From Quercus robur (Eukaryota > Streptophyta > Magnoliopsida > Fagales > Fagaceae), in assembly GCF_932294415.1 (NCBI RefSeq), contig NC_065535.1, positions 95,930,862 to 95,994,861 of the forward strand: a DNA stretch of 64,000 nucleotides, given 5' to 3'. Under the pieces are notes generated by a model. The model ran no database searches and had not been told where the DNA came from. It saw only the letters and a list, made by a program, of their open reading frames with translations. Below, piece after piece: positions 10,736 to 22,740 of the stretch (position 1 is the stretch's first letter; each line of letters starts with the position of its first letter). The position numbers and the translations under genes are program-made.

Positions 10736-13700
10736 TCGCTTGAAGCACTTGGCGTCCAAAAGATGCTGGCCCTCAAAAGGTTCGTAATCTTCAATCATCT
10801 GACTCACACGTTCCTTTTGCTCTTCATCTGTGATATCAACCTTCTTCCACTCGTATAGCTCCATGTCATAGCACTCATCAAACACAAATTTTGGTATCTC
10901 TTGCCCACGGAGAAGCCACAGCAACTTCACCTTGAATGGTGGCTCTGAACAGATCACAAGCATCTTTCCAAAAGCATATTTGCGTGCTAGATCCATCCTC
11001 TGTAGAAATCCACCGACCTTGTTTAGTGTTACAAAGGAAACAGTAATCTCATCATTGTACCCAGAGATAGCAGCAAGTGACATATAATGTAGAGAACTGG
11101 CTCATATGGAGAAAAGGCATGACAAATGGTAGACTCAGGTTTTAAAACAAAAGGAATGGGCCAGGTGGTTGAACTAAAAACAAATCTGCTGGTATATAAG
11201 CCAGTCACTTTCTTCAACTAATTAATGTACATAAACATTTAATATATAAGCCCCCCTTTTTTTAACTGATCATACAACCATTTAAAAGATAGCAACCTCA
11301 TCGTATGAATGATTATTTCAAGGGGACTTCTTGAGAAAATTAACACATAGGAACTACCAATGCAAATTATACTACCAATGCCTATATGTCATTATCAAAC
11401 GAAGATATATAACTAAAGCAGAGGTTAATAGCAACCTCTCGGAAGTTGGTCTTTGTGTTTGAGTACAGCCTCTTCCAGCCATCCAGTATCATCTTACTTG
11501 GGGGCAGTAGATCGAGAGGATTCTTAGGTTTGGGCTTTGGAGCCTCCCCTCTTCAGCACCAGCTTCTGGCTTGGGCTTCGCAGGCTCCTCCTTTTTTGGC
11601 TTCTTTTTTTGATTCATCCTTAGGCTTTGGTTTGGCAGATTCTTTTGGCTGAGATGGCTTCTTTGTAAAAGCCTAAAAGACAGGACAGACTCAGTCTGAT
11701 TCACCATGCTTCCAGTTGCATCGTTACACATGAGGGAACTCAGAGGTAAAGCTCTTAATCATCAGTTGAGTGAAGCCCACATACTTTGCATGGTGTAACA
11801 ATGTCAGCCAGAAGCACGGAATGCCCAACCATGAAAGTGTTTGAGGCAAGACGAGTATTTACAGCACCCAGCTCTCTCTTCAATAATGAAGTTGCAGCTT
11901 CCTCGGTCTTCAGGCAAAAATTATACACATCAGATATGGCCCATATAGGCAGTGCATAATTTAGATTTTTTATGTAGGATATATATAACCTGCATTAATT
12001 TTGATTTTACATTGTCATTTAGACGCCAAAAAATAATTAAAACAATTCCATAATAAAATAAGATGCAACTCACCAGAGGAAGGTATACTGCACATCAAAT
12101 TTTAGGTCTATAAAATGCTAGAATATTAGCATCAATCTCAAATGATGCAAAATCAATCCACTGCTGTATGTGGACCTGAAAATTTATGCATATGTAACGA
12201 TAAGCATCATAACACACGCAAATGTAGAAAGAGAGAGCACCATCAGTAGTTATAAACATCTCAATCATCAATATGAAAAGAGCCATATAAAGGATTGTCA
12301 GCCTTCAGGGCTTCAGGCGAGTAACTGCAGCAACAGATAAAAAGCCCGTAAAGTCCCAAAATAACAATCTTCAGAGGACCACCAAAATTAATGGTTGGGG
12401 GATGAAAGTCTATAGTCTTACCATAATGTGCTATAGCATTGCTCTCAAATACTGGACCATCAGGTATTTCCACCACGGGAACCTACAAGAGTAACAGATT
12501 TATTAGGAAAGCCTTTCATAAAACTAACATGCAATTAGTGGAGTATAGATTACCACAAATTTTACAATATAGAATTAGACCTTCCCAGTAGGTTTCATCT
12601 TGATAAACTCAGGAGGTTTATTAGAGACACCCATCTCAAAATTTGGAGCTAGTTCAACTTTCACAGAGTGGTATTCCGCAGTGATGAGTGTCTTGTATGA
12701 ATTTTTCTGTCTTCACTGCATGCAAGATCTGCAATATAGATCATACAGCCTTATTAGCAAAGGAAGAGCAACAAATTACAAATGCATTCAATCCAGAAAC
12801 AAACAAGATTAATCAATTGTGATGGGTTAATGGATTTGACGGTGGTTTCCTGTACCTAAACTCAATCAAATTACACACTAGGGATTTTCACAATTATAAG
12901 CAATCAAATGCAGCCTTTAATTGGGGAAAAAAGAGAGTAATACAATTCTATCGAAACCAAAATAAAAACCACTGACTATAGTAAATGTGCCACGGTTCAA
13001 CCATTCTCCCTCTGCCCTTAACACCCAGAACCAGAGGATTTGGTGTGGTAGCAAACTCAGATAAAGCAAAATTCTCTCTATTTATTTTTTTTTTTTTTTT
13101 AATTGGTAAGATACCCAGCACCTATGACATTCATATGGGACAAGGAACTGCCACTTGAGCCAGACCTCATTGGCATGTTAGAACCATAAAATTCAGAATT
13201 CTTAGTCCTAAATTGGGTCAGAATACTAAACGATTTCAAACCAAGACATTTAAAAAAGAAATAATTAAAGAATTTTTCATTGTATCTTCAAAAAAAATAA
13301 AAAGGAAAATCTTTTGATCTGAAATGCAAAACTTTAAGAACTTCAAAAATTGAAATTCACATCAAACAAGCACCAATATATGCAAAGCAATCAGATTTAT
13401 GACCAATTTTATAGTAATTGCTAACTAACAAGGCTAACGAAATGAGGTCATAATTAGTCGGATTCAATAAAATTCAAAAACAAAACTTTTCTTTTCCCAA
13501 ACAGTTTTCTGGGCAACCAAACACATCTTTCCCACAAAGATGTGCTGCAGTTGAGCCAGTCTCCTCTGCTGCCCTTAACATGCAGAACCAGAGGATTTGG
13601 CGTGCTAGCACACCCAAGTAGAAGCAATAAAATTTTGATAATGAATAGGTTGAAAGTGGCTGTCAGACACTAACCAAGGATCAAGAACAAATAGTAAATC

Positions 13701-13996
13701 AAGACAAAATCAACATGATGTAAAAGATGATAGAAATTCGAAAGACTAACGAAAACAGAAAATATGAAGAGAACATATAAACAGTAAACAAAAAGAGGAT
13801 TGACGAAGAGGGAACAAAGTGAAAGATAAATAAGAAGAGGACTGATATGAAAACGGAAACACAACAGAGACAGGGAAACAATCTCAAATAATCCAAAGAA
13901 AAGCGAGCCCAGAGAAGACAAACAGGGCAAAAGCGAAAAACAGAGGGATGAATTGACAATGAATTCACTATCAATCCTTACTTGCCAGAGACATTG
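10736..13996 (-). pseudogene. eEF1B-gamma pseudogene (copy A), all seven exons decayed
   Basis: Remnants of every exon of the intact gene at 22.7-28.2 kb lie in order on the minus strand: exon 7 (10739-11060), 6 (11432-11915), 5 (12071-12178), 4 (12271-12326), 3 (12419-12481), 2 (12581-12731) and 1 (13985-13993). Damage is extensive. The stop codon TGA has become CGA (10736-10738). About 85 bp covering the exon 7 splice acceptor and its first 19 codons is deleted. Exon 6 has frameshifts in the Lys/Pro/Glu linker. Exon 1 reads ATGTCTCTG with a GC donor. Several segments still translate well (for example EWKKVDITDEEQKERV), so decay is fairly recent or partly constrained. It cannot encode eEF1B-gamma. 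Confidence 0.85.
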
Positions 13997-14429
13997 AAGC
14001 CTCTAGAGAGAATTTAATTGAAAAACAAAACAAAACCATTAAAAAGAATTTAATTGAAATAACGTGTCTGATTCAAAGGAGAACATTTTTGGAAAATCAA
14101 AGATTTTCTATGGATTAATTTGCTGTAGAAACAAACAGATTTTGTGTGTGTATCCCAATACCACAAAGAACCCCTCAAATAAGCAAACATAAAATACTAA
14201 ACAAATCTTAGCAATAAGTGAAATCCAGTGCTCTTACAACTTCTCTATGAAACTTGAGCTAGAAGATGGAGGTGGTGTTGAGAGAGACAGATTTTCCGGG
14301 AAAAAGGTTAATTTTCTGGCATTGGAGAGACATGCCCGCAAATTTGAACTCCATGATCTAGTTTTATAACCTGAGTCTAGATTCGAATTACAAAAAGTGA
14401 AAAGTGATTTTGAACTCCCACATTGATTT

Positions 14430-14721
14430 TCATTTCACATCAAGAGAAAATTCCTCACTTCATTCCTTTTATACTTCGGATCCGTTTGGATACAGCTGAA
14501 AACTAAAACTGAAAAACACTGTAACAAAATAATTTTTAAATATGTAAATAGTATCATGGGACCCATTTTTAATGAAAAAATTGCTGAAAAGTGAAATTTG
14601 TGGGTCCGTAAACAGTACACGATGTGCACTGATTGGCTGAACAAAGTATGAAAAGTCCAACTTTGTGACTACGGTTCATTGAACAGTGCATAAACAGTGA
14701 CCACAATCTCAAGAACGCGTG

Positions 14722-14757
<36 letters not shown>

Positions 14758-15500
14758 AACGCAGACGCACATTTCAGTTTCAGCCGAATCCAAACACAGC
14801 TTTCATCTAAGTTTTCCATAAAGTTTGGTCATCATTTAATGGCAAAAAGGAAATAGAACAATTCCATAATAAATTAAGATGTAACTCACTGGAGGAAGGT
14901 ACACTGCATGTCCAATTCTAGGTATAAACCACGTTAGAATATTAGCATGCAAAATCAATCAACTGCTCTTTGTGGACCAGAAAATTCAAGCATACATAAT
15001 ACTAAGCATCACAACACACGCATTCACAGAGAGAGAGAGAGAGAGTAGCATCAGTAGTGATAACAGTCTCACATAATCAATATGAGAAGAGCCATAGATT
15101 CACGGAAAAACGCTTCGCTCCGATATCAGATCTGAACACCAAAAAACCAAAAACGATAATGAAAATGAAACCTTTAAAAAGAATTGAATTGAATTGAAAG
15201 GTAACGCGTTTGATTCAAAAGCGAAACATTTTCGAAAAAGTCAACCATTCAAATTAGCAAATGTAATCTAATTTCGCCTCAACCAATTCCACGCACATAA
15301 CTACCGAAAAGAAATTCATAGTTTCCAATCAAAATCGCATAACTTAATAGTTACAAAATCGAAATCAACCCAAAACCAAAAAGATCCCGCTGAAATAATC
15401 AAACATAGAATTCAGTAAAATGATGATCTCTTACAAATTCTATATGTCGTGCGATAATATTGGAATTCCGAGCTGACTCGGTGGAAAGCGGTATGACTGA
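14430..15500 (-). pseudogene. eEF1B-gamma fragment (copy B): exons 5-4 fused to the 5' untranslated region
   Basis: From 14826 leftwards-to-rightwards the plus strand matches intron 5, exon 5 and exon 4 of the intact gene (25730-26020), for example gatgtaactcac and ggaggaaggtacactgca. At 15085-15095 exon 4 runs straight into sequence found just upstream of the start codon in the intact gene (28188-28230: ttcacggaaaaa, cgctccgat, tcagatctga). Exons 1-3 and their introns are missing. Both parental sites contain agagccat, so the junction looks like a microhomology deletion. A hAT-type MITE (14478-14800) has also entered this copy. Not coding. Confidence 0.7.
14478..14800. mobile_element. hAT-like MITE
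   Basis: The ends ggatccgtttggatacagctgaaa and the complement of ttcagccgaatccaaacacagc form TIRs of about 30 bp with some mismatches, a widespread plant type. A pure A-run of about 32 bases lies at 14724-14755. Comparison with 25715-25730 of the intact gene shows the insertion point in a ttttatactt context. Confidence 0.65.
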
Positions 15501-16310
15501 GATTTTGAGAGTCTGACAGACACAGAGAGATTCATATGGTTGTGTGGGGCCCATAACTTTGATTTTCCAAAAGTTTTTTTTGTAAGCACATCGCATTTCA
15601 TTTTTCATTTTTTTTTATTTTTTGACAGCAACCGAAGGGGAGTATTAGTACCACTCCACTCCAATCATGGAAAAAATCCAAGCTCAGATTTTTCATTTTG
15701 ACAGATCATCCAATCATCCAAGCGCATTCACTTCGTCCAACACGCCAACTCCATAACTGCTAGCTGCAGTTAGAGCCGCAGAGCTGGTTATAAAGACACG
15801 CACACCATGCAACACAACCAATGTGAGACATATTCCCACACGCAGGTATTTGAATTTTTTTTTTTTTTTTTTTTTGTTGTTGAGAATTATGTCAAATGGA
15901 TCCATAAAATAATCAAATCAATTAAATATGAGTTTCACCCTAGGAATTGCGTGACACAAGGAGATGGGGGCAGAAAGGGAGCATATTAAATATGCGATCA
16001 TTAACAATGTAAACTAACAACTATACCAATAAAAAAATAATTTGATAACGAATAATTTTATAAAATAAAACAACACTCAGTGACTCACATAGTAATACTT
16101 CATTAGTTAAATTGTCTAACCCTAACACATCTCGTTAGCTTGAACTTGTTAATGAGTTACTTCATTAACTTATTATTTTCCTATATATAATAAAATCATG
16201 AGGTACTAATCAATCAAACTATGAGGCTTCTAGCACACACTTAAGTAAGGTTTAGCAAGTGATCATATGCAATGCACATGTTAATAACACATGTTAATCG
16301 TCCTAGTTGT
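15501..16310. other. gene-free spacer
   Basis: I find no gene here. A T-run of about 20 bases occurs at 15856-15875. The rest is AT-rich with scattered stops. Confidence 0.45.
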
Positions 16311-16760
16311 AGTATTTTTTTTTTTTTCTTTTCTTTTTTTTGAGAAAAAAGATAAGCAAATTTAATTTATTGATAAACTAAATCATTTTAGAATACATCT
16401 TCCAAATCTAGTGAAAGATGTTATATCCACATATTAAGATTTGCAAATTAAACTGTTCTTCTAGCAAATGAATGAGCTAGCTGATTACCCCCTTTTAAAA
16501 GGCCTAAAACTTCAGTTTGGTAGAGTACTTGACAAATGACAGGTTTCTTGTATAACATGACCAAACCTGGTCTAACGTGTAAGAAGGTCTCTGGTGATTG
16601 ATAGCGTTAATAACCCTCTAGCTTTATCCTTCATATTCCACTTGATACATAACTTTTTTTACAAAGCTCATTGCTTGCTTCCACTAATTCCACATATTGT
16701 GGCAGCTGAATCTTCTAGCTAAGGTGCTACGATGACACAACTAAAAAAGCTAGTCATGAA
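16311..16760 (-). mobile_element. LINE 3'-end remnant (RNase H tail), minus strand
   Basis: On the minus strand about 16450-16520 translates as KRGGNQLAHSFARRT, the recognisable C-terminal end of the RNase H domain of plant L1-type LINEs. A T-run at 16315-16340 on the plus strand is the poly(A) tail. Upstream frames are broken, and only the last few hundred bases survive (5' truncation). Confidence 0.6.
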
Positions 16761-16954
16761 CTACCACACCAATGCCAGTTAATGACGAGTTAGAGAAAAA
16801 TTTACTCTTACGTTTTATTTATTTATTTATTTATTTTTCAATTCCCTTCTTCTTTATTTTGAATTTTAAAAAAAAAAAAAAAAAAAAACACTCATACTAT
16901 AAATTCTCATCCATAGATTTAGGTACTACCACACACACATATATATACAAAAAA

Positions 16955-17491
16955 GTATTATGCCCGTGCGATGCACGGCTTAATAAAAAATATTTTGATA
17001 ATATAATTAAATTTAGTAACAAATAAAATGAAAAAAAGAATTAATTCAAAATTTAAAATTTAAAATAAATTGTACTTGTACACTTAAAAGAAATTTAATT
17101 TTTATTTCTTATTTTGATATTTAAATCATTTGTTTTAGTGTTTATTTCATTCAAATGATTATAAGTTATATCAACTCTAAACCAACATATGTATACATAT
17201 GTAACATTCTAAATTAATAATAAATAAAAATATAATACTCTAACTTAATGTAACATTCTAACTTACTAATAAATAAATATAACATCCTAACTTAAAGTAA
17301 TGTTTGTAATTGTATTGTGTTTTATCCTTTAAGAACACATATATTATTTTTTTATCATAAAAAAAAAAAAAAAAAAACACATATATTAATATTATACATG
17401 AAAAAAATAATGAATTCAATAATTGAAACGGTTGAAACAAAATTAAGCCAAAACCTCAATTCATTAATGAAAAAATATCCAAATTTTTTAA

Positions 17492-17533
<42 letters not shown>

Positions 17534-18962
17534 GAAGTAAAGATAGACTTACATAGAAATTTGGGCGAATGGATTCTCTCGTATCTAATTTCATGTTTGA
17601 CAGCAAATTTTGCTTTTAATTAAAGAATATAGATTACATGGAACAAAGCACCAAACAAAAGCCATAACAAATTAAATCCATAATAAAATATTGATGTCAA
17701 CAACAAATAATCATGTAATAAGAAATTAAAAAATACAAATATATTGCTTGCTATATTGACTTCTAAAAAAAACACTAAAACGTATGATCAAACATAGAAT
17801 TTTAGCCTATTTATAAAACTTGTTGATAAAAATCATATTATATAATAAAAAGGCAACAAATACACAAAATCTATTCAATTTGATGAAAGAAAAAAAAAAT
17901 TACCTGCAAGGTTGTAGGTAGGGCAGAGAGGAGAAAGGAAGAATATAACAAATAATTGTAAAAAACGTAGTAGAAATAATGAAATACCAAAAAACTGTGT
18001 ATATATAGTGGAAATTTTAGGTTGTGAAGAAGATGATATGAACAAAAAGAAGTAGTTTAGGTGAAACTCAAATACTTTATTTTATTTTATTTTATAATAC
18101 GATATAATATAAATATATAGATTTTTTTTTAAAAAAAAAAAACCTTTAACCTAACGCTTTTTATTTTATTTTAATTTTTATATAAAAAAAACCCTAACCG
18201 GCTCTTTTTCCCTCACATTTCTCTTCTCTCCCTCTTACTATACCATATGTTCGTTCTGCCGTCAATACCTTCACTCCACAGAATAGCTTAATTGATTTTC
18301 TTTTATTTTTTGTTTCGTTTTGTTCATAGTTTTGTCTCTTTCTAATTTCAATTTTTAATTTCTTAACAGTGCACAACTTTTCTATTTGCTTTTCCTTCTA
18401 TTCTCATTTTATTATATTATTTTTAGTTTAACAAATCCCTAGCTAGATCTAATTTTTTTCCTTTTACATTTTTTAAAGAAACGTTTTTTAGAATTTTTTT
18501 ATCTCTCTTTTTTATTTAAATTTTATTTTTAGGGAATTCTATTCTATTGATTTTAGGGTTTATTGATAACATTTTAGATAGACACAACTATTACTGATTG
18601 GTCATATTTATCCAAAAAATATGTATATATATCTATTCTTGAAATCTAAAAATTTATTAAAATTTCTGCAATTTGGTGAAATCACTTGGCGCAATCACGG
18701 CGTCTAAACCCAACTTTTATTATATATAATTTTTATCTCTCTTTTTTATTTGAATTCTATCCTTAGGTAATTATATTCTATTGATTTTAAGATTTATTGA
18801 TAACATTTTAGATAGACACAACTATTATTGATTTGTCATATTTATCCAAAAAATATGTATATATCTATTCTTAAAATCTAAAAATTTATTAAAATTTCTG
18901 CAATTTGGTGAAGTCAAATGGCGCAATTACGGCATCTAAGTCCAACTTTTATTATATATAAT
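16955..18962 (-). mobile_element. candidate non-autonomous Helitron-like element
   Basis: On the minus strand the right side carries a strong hairpin, gccgtgcatcgcacgggc (16962-16979), followed by ATAATACTTT. This recalls the Helitron 3' end (GC-rich hairpin, then CTRR, here altered). About 2 kb away, the sequence ATAATAAAAGTTGG then a gccgtgattgcgcc motif resembles the 5' end of some plant Helitrons and is present twice (see 18495-18962). No Rep/helicase frame is present. The assignment rests on termini only. Confidence 0.3.
18495..18962. repeat. two-copy tandem repeat, unit about 234 bp
   Basis: The blocks starting at about 18495 and 18729 align along their whole length. Shared landmarks are atctctctttttt, attgataacattttagatagacacaac, aatttctgcaatttggtgaa, and a ggcgcaat-acggc-tctaa block before aacttttattatatata. 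The copies differ by scattered substitutions. An (AT)n run follows at 18962-18990. Confidence 0.8.
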
Positions 18963-18990
18963 ATGATATATATATATATATATATATATC

Positions 18991-19866
18991 TTTATTTTTC
19001 CTAAACTGCAACCCAATTGCACACAAAAATTTAAAAAAAAAAAATAGATGTGATTTAAAAAAAATATCAATAAATGTCTTCTCTTCCCCTCCTTTATTTC
19101 ACTTTGAGGCATAAGTATAGGTAATTTTCTTAATACTCAATCTTTTCTATATTTTCTTCCTTACATGTTTGTATATCTGCCTTTAGTTGTTCAAAATTGA
19201 AATGCTCTTTTACACTAGAATTTCATGTATATTTCAAATGGTCATTTTGTATATAGAAATACAAAGAAAGAACACTCTTTTACGTATTACCTTTCCTTTT
19301 ATTTTTTATGAGTTGCCCTTGGTATTTGGTTTTAATTTGGTTTGGATCTCATGCAAACTCTTTAGTCTCATCCTTAATTGTTATCATTATCCTTTTTTAT
19401 ATATAAAAGCTATGTATTGCCTAATATTTGTATAGGTAATACGTAGCTTTTCTTTTTCTTTTTCTTTTGCCTTAAATTTAATTTTGAGATGCATCTTCAA
19501 TTTCCTCTTTCAATTTGCTTTTAGTCTTAGATTTTTTATGATTGTTGCCTTGATGTTGATGATTGAATCATGAGGCTTTAGTGTGGACAGGTTTTTTGTG
19601 CTAGAAAATAGGCAAAAGAGGCTATTTCTCCCGTTCTTCCTACTTCGTAATCAACTGGAAACAAATTTTTTAAAGCACAAGGTACAACAACCACTTTTAG
19701 TGCAAGGTACAAGCAATTAAAACTTGAAACATATTTTATGTTTTTTAATAAAATAAAGATTATTTGTGAACTAAACATCTAGCTTCTTACGTCCCTTTAT
19801 TGAATTTGCAATCAGAGTACATGCAACTAGCATCCCTTTATTGTACATGAATATGCATCTGAGAAG
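18991..19866. other. gene-free AT-rich spacer
   Basis: Only short, low-complexity reading frames occur. I see no transposon ends or RNA gene. Confidence 0.4.
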
Positions 19867-19878
19867 GAAATTGTATAT

Positions 19879-20063
19879 GTTTTTTTTTTTTTTAGAAAGT
19901 TTCAACCTATGGCGTCCACTCTTGATAAGATAGTTTTTTATTATCAGACTAAGACACCAATCAGTTTTTGGTGTAAGTGGGGATTGAACCCCAGAGACTT
20001 TACTATCATCAGAGACTTTACAATCATCAGAGACTTTACTAATTGAGCTAACTGAAACCCACA
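19879..20063 (-). mobile_element. tRNA-derived SINE with tail and target duplication
   Basis: On the minus strand it reads GTTTCAGTTAGCTCAATT (A-box region), then GGGGTTCAATCCCC (B box), then a body ending in an A tail (plus-strand T-run 19880-19893). A perfect 12-bp repeat, gaaattgtatat, flanks it at 19867-19878 and 20064-20075. Between the boxes an 18-bp unit (agagactttactatcatc) is repeated almost three times from 19993, 20011 and 20029, an unusual expansion between the promoter boxes. Confidence 0.85.
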
Positions 20064-20370
20064 GAAATTGTATATATATATATATATATATTTTTTTTCC
20101 GTGCTTAAAATTGGCTAAAGTATGTATGCACTTGAAAATGTAAGGTTTTGAAAAAATTGAACATAAATTAAGATAAGTTAAAATTTAAATGAAAAGGCTC
20201 GTGGTTATGTGTTTGGCAAAAAGCTATTAGCTATTAGCTTTTTGTTTCTTGTCTTAGCTTTAATTTCAAATTCTCAAAAATTAAATTTTTTTTTTTAATT
20301 TTTTGTCTCATATTTAGCAAATAAGCTAACAAAACTATGGGATACCAAACAGTTTGCATTTTGAGGTTAC

Positions 20371-20398
20371 ATCTCTCTCTCTCTCTCTCTCTCTCTCT
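20371..20398. repeat. (CT)n microsatellite
   Basis: A pure CT run of about 28 bp abuts the left end of the hAT-like element. Confidence 0.8.
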
Positions 20399-20399
20399 A

Positions 20400-21342
20400 A
20401 GGGTCTGTTTGGTTGGAGGGGTGGAAAAGTGGGAGGATAGAAAATGAGGAAGGGATAGAAAAGTGGAACGATGTAAAAGATTTAGTTTTCTCTCATATGT
20501 ATTTGGTTGGAAGAATGGAAAAGTAGAGAGCTAGAAAACTCATTTGTTTGTTTGAGAAAAAAAATGAGATGATAAAACATGTAATTCAAATAAATTTACT
20601 CTCATGCCCCTACTATATAAAACTATTAAAACATTATAATTTTTTATTGTATTTCCTACAAATATATTAAATACATTTATAATTTATAAGTATTAACTCT
20701 ACTTTTTTTTTTAAATTACACAAATTATTTTTCATTAAAAAAAAAACCCAAACACAAATTAAAAAATAAAATATGTAGACCAGGTTTCATGAAAAAAAAA
20801 ACACGTTGTTCCATAAATAAAAATAAAAAAAGACGTGCATTCACTAGCTTTCACCTTCATCCTTTCTACCCATTAAGCCAGGCTTAGAAAAAACAAAACA
20901 CATTAATAATTTGTCCCGTACCCAAATGCAATAATAATGATGACTCGCTTGATTTGGATGGCAACTTTTGAGGGTATTTGTGTAATTCAATACTTGGTTC
21001 ATCCTTTCTCTTCCTTCTCTTCTCAGTTTTCCTCCCAAATCGGGAGGATAAGGGGTCATTTGTTATTCTAGTAACATTGTTAATATTTTTTGAAAATACG
21101 TGTAAATGAAAAATTATGTGAAAATATGTGTAATGTTGTTTAAACACTGAGAATTGTTGTTCAAAACACCTTACCAAACAGCCCCTATATATTTGTGGGC
21201 CCGGAGTGATTTATTTCTTCATTGTTTTCTTTCCCTCTTGTTTTCTCTCCTAAACCAAACAATGGAAAATAATACTTTCTTCCCTATTTTCCTCACCTTC
21301 TTTTCCATCATTTCTATTTTCATCCCAACCAAACGAAGCCTA
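20400..21342. mobile_element. hAT-like non-autonomous element
   Basis: The left end gggtctgtttggttggaggg mirrors the right end (complement of cccaaccaaacgaagcc). Both are followed by similar subterminal sequence rich in ggaaaa/gaggaag. The gTTTGGTTgg-type terminus is common among plant hAT MITEs. A clear 8-bp target duplicate was not found, so the outer boundaries are approximate. It has no transposase. Confidence 0.55.
21052..21185. mobile_element. small nested MITE
   Basis: The ends ggggtcatttgttattc and the complement of cttaccaaacagcccc form imperfect 15-17-bp TIRs about 134 bp apart. The element lies inside the larger hAT-like element and has no coding capacity. Confidence 0.5.
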
Positions 21343-21554
21343 AAGGCAAAACTCAGAAATGCTTGTCATACAAACACCTTTTTTTTTTCACAAAAAATCA
21401 ACAATTGTTAAAATGGTCAATTATGTGTGGTGGTTTATGAGTGTCAATTGTGTCCACTACTTACACTCAATCACTTCAATAACCGTAAATTTTGTTATAA
21501 AAAAATATTGTGTAGGATAGAATTAGTGAAATACTGATAAAACTATATGTCTCG

Positions 21555-22740
21555 TCTAAATTACTTATTTGGCAGTACTGAACCTATATTTTCAGTATTG
21601 TGACTATTGTCTTCCAGTTCTAAAAGGGATCTTGTGATTAGGTTGGTCTTAGTCCAACATTTTTGACATTTGTGGTGCTGTCTGGGTCCAACATTTTTAA
21701 CATGTGTGGTGCTATGGATACTACAAATGTGATTGCCTTACAAATTAAGAGGCTGTTTGGTAACGTTATTCTACAAATATGATTGCCCTACAAATGTATT
21801 CTTTTATACCATCTGTAAAATTGGTACTACAATTTTTTGCCTTACAAACTAATGTTGTGTTATCTTTTATAGTAAAATTGGTAGTAGTTTCTAAGACTTC
21901 CAAGCATATGATATGGCGAGAAACATTTGAGCAGTCTTGCACCAAACCCAAAAATAAATTAATGTAAATAAAAAAAATTCCAAGCCCACCTCAAAAGCAA
22001 CTGGAATTCATTTATTTTGCTAAAACTGAAAACTTTGTACTAAAAGTACCGTAGATAAAAATAAAAATTAGTTGAAATAATACAATAGGACCCATAAATT
22101 GTACCAAAAAGTGCAGCAGAATCCTTAAATAGTAGCAAAAAAAACCTGAATAGTAAAATAAGTTGACAAAAAAGAAACTAGATTAGAAACTCATGAAACT
22201 AATATCAAACTACTTGGTAACGTGGGACGAAACCCACTATGGAACCCTTTTTAAGTGTTTTATTTTATTTTTTTTCAAAGTTATTATCAAATAGAGTAGT
22301 AAATAAAGAGAATCTGTATTGGATGTAATCTTCTTATTTTTATTGAGTATTGCAAGATACACACAAGACAATATCACTATTCTAAAACTAGAAACTTAAA
22401 ATTAGGATTGGAATCAAAGATGAACAACCTTAAATCAGCAAACCAAGATTAGAAATTAGAAAACACTTGATCTGATAACAAACCAATAGTATAAAAAGGT
22501 GGACAACTCTTAATTTAATTTTGCATACCATCAAGCAACCATTCATCTAACACAAAAGATTCTATCATATAGAATATAAAAATTTTGAAACAGTAGAAAC
22601 AAGCTTATAAATTATACTAGACCTCCACTCAAACACAAAAAGACTAAACTTAGTCTGTTTAGGAAATCGTCAATAAAAACTCTAGCAGCAAAATCACACA
22701 CAAAAATACAACTTTTAATCCAGGGACTAATTGGGGTCAT
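21555..22740 (-). repeat. 3' flank of intact eEF1B-gamma, duplicated at 9.4-10.7 kb
   Basis: The stretch matches 9461-9780 and 10240-10735 closely. The last 400 bp or so next to the stop codon are the likely 3' untranslated region. A block of about 200 bp at 21970-22190 is absent from the other copy and may be another inserted element. Confidence 0.7.

Noticed and set aside
19991-20060. Possible tRNA gene
   Set aside because: A and B boxes are present, but there is no cloverleaf; the A tail and target duplicates show a SINE.
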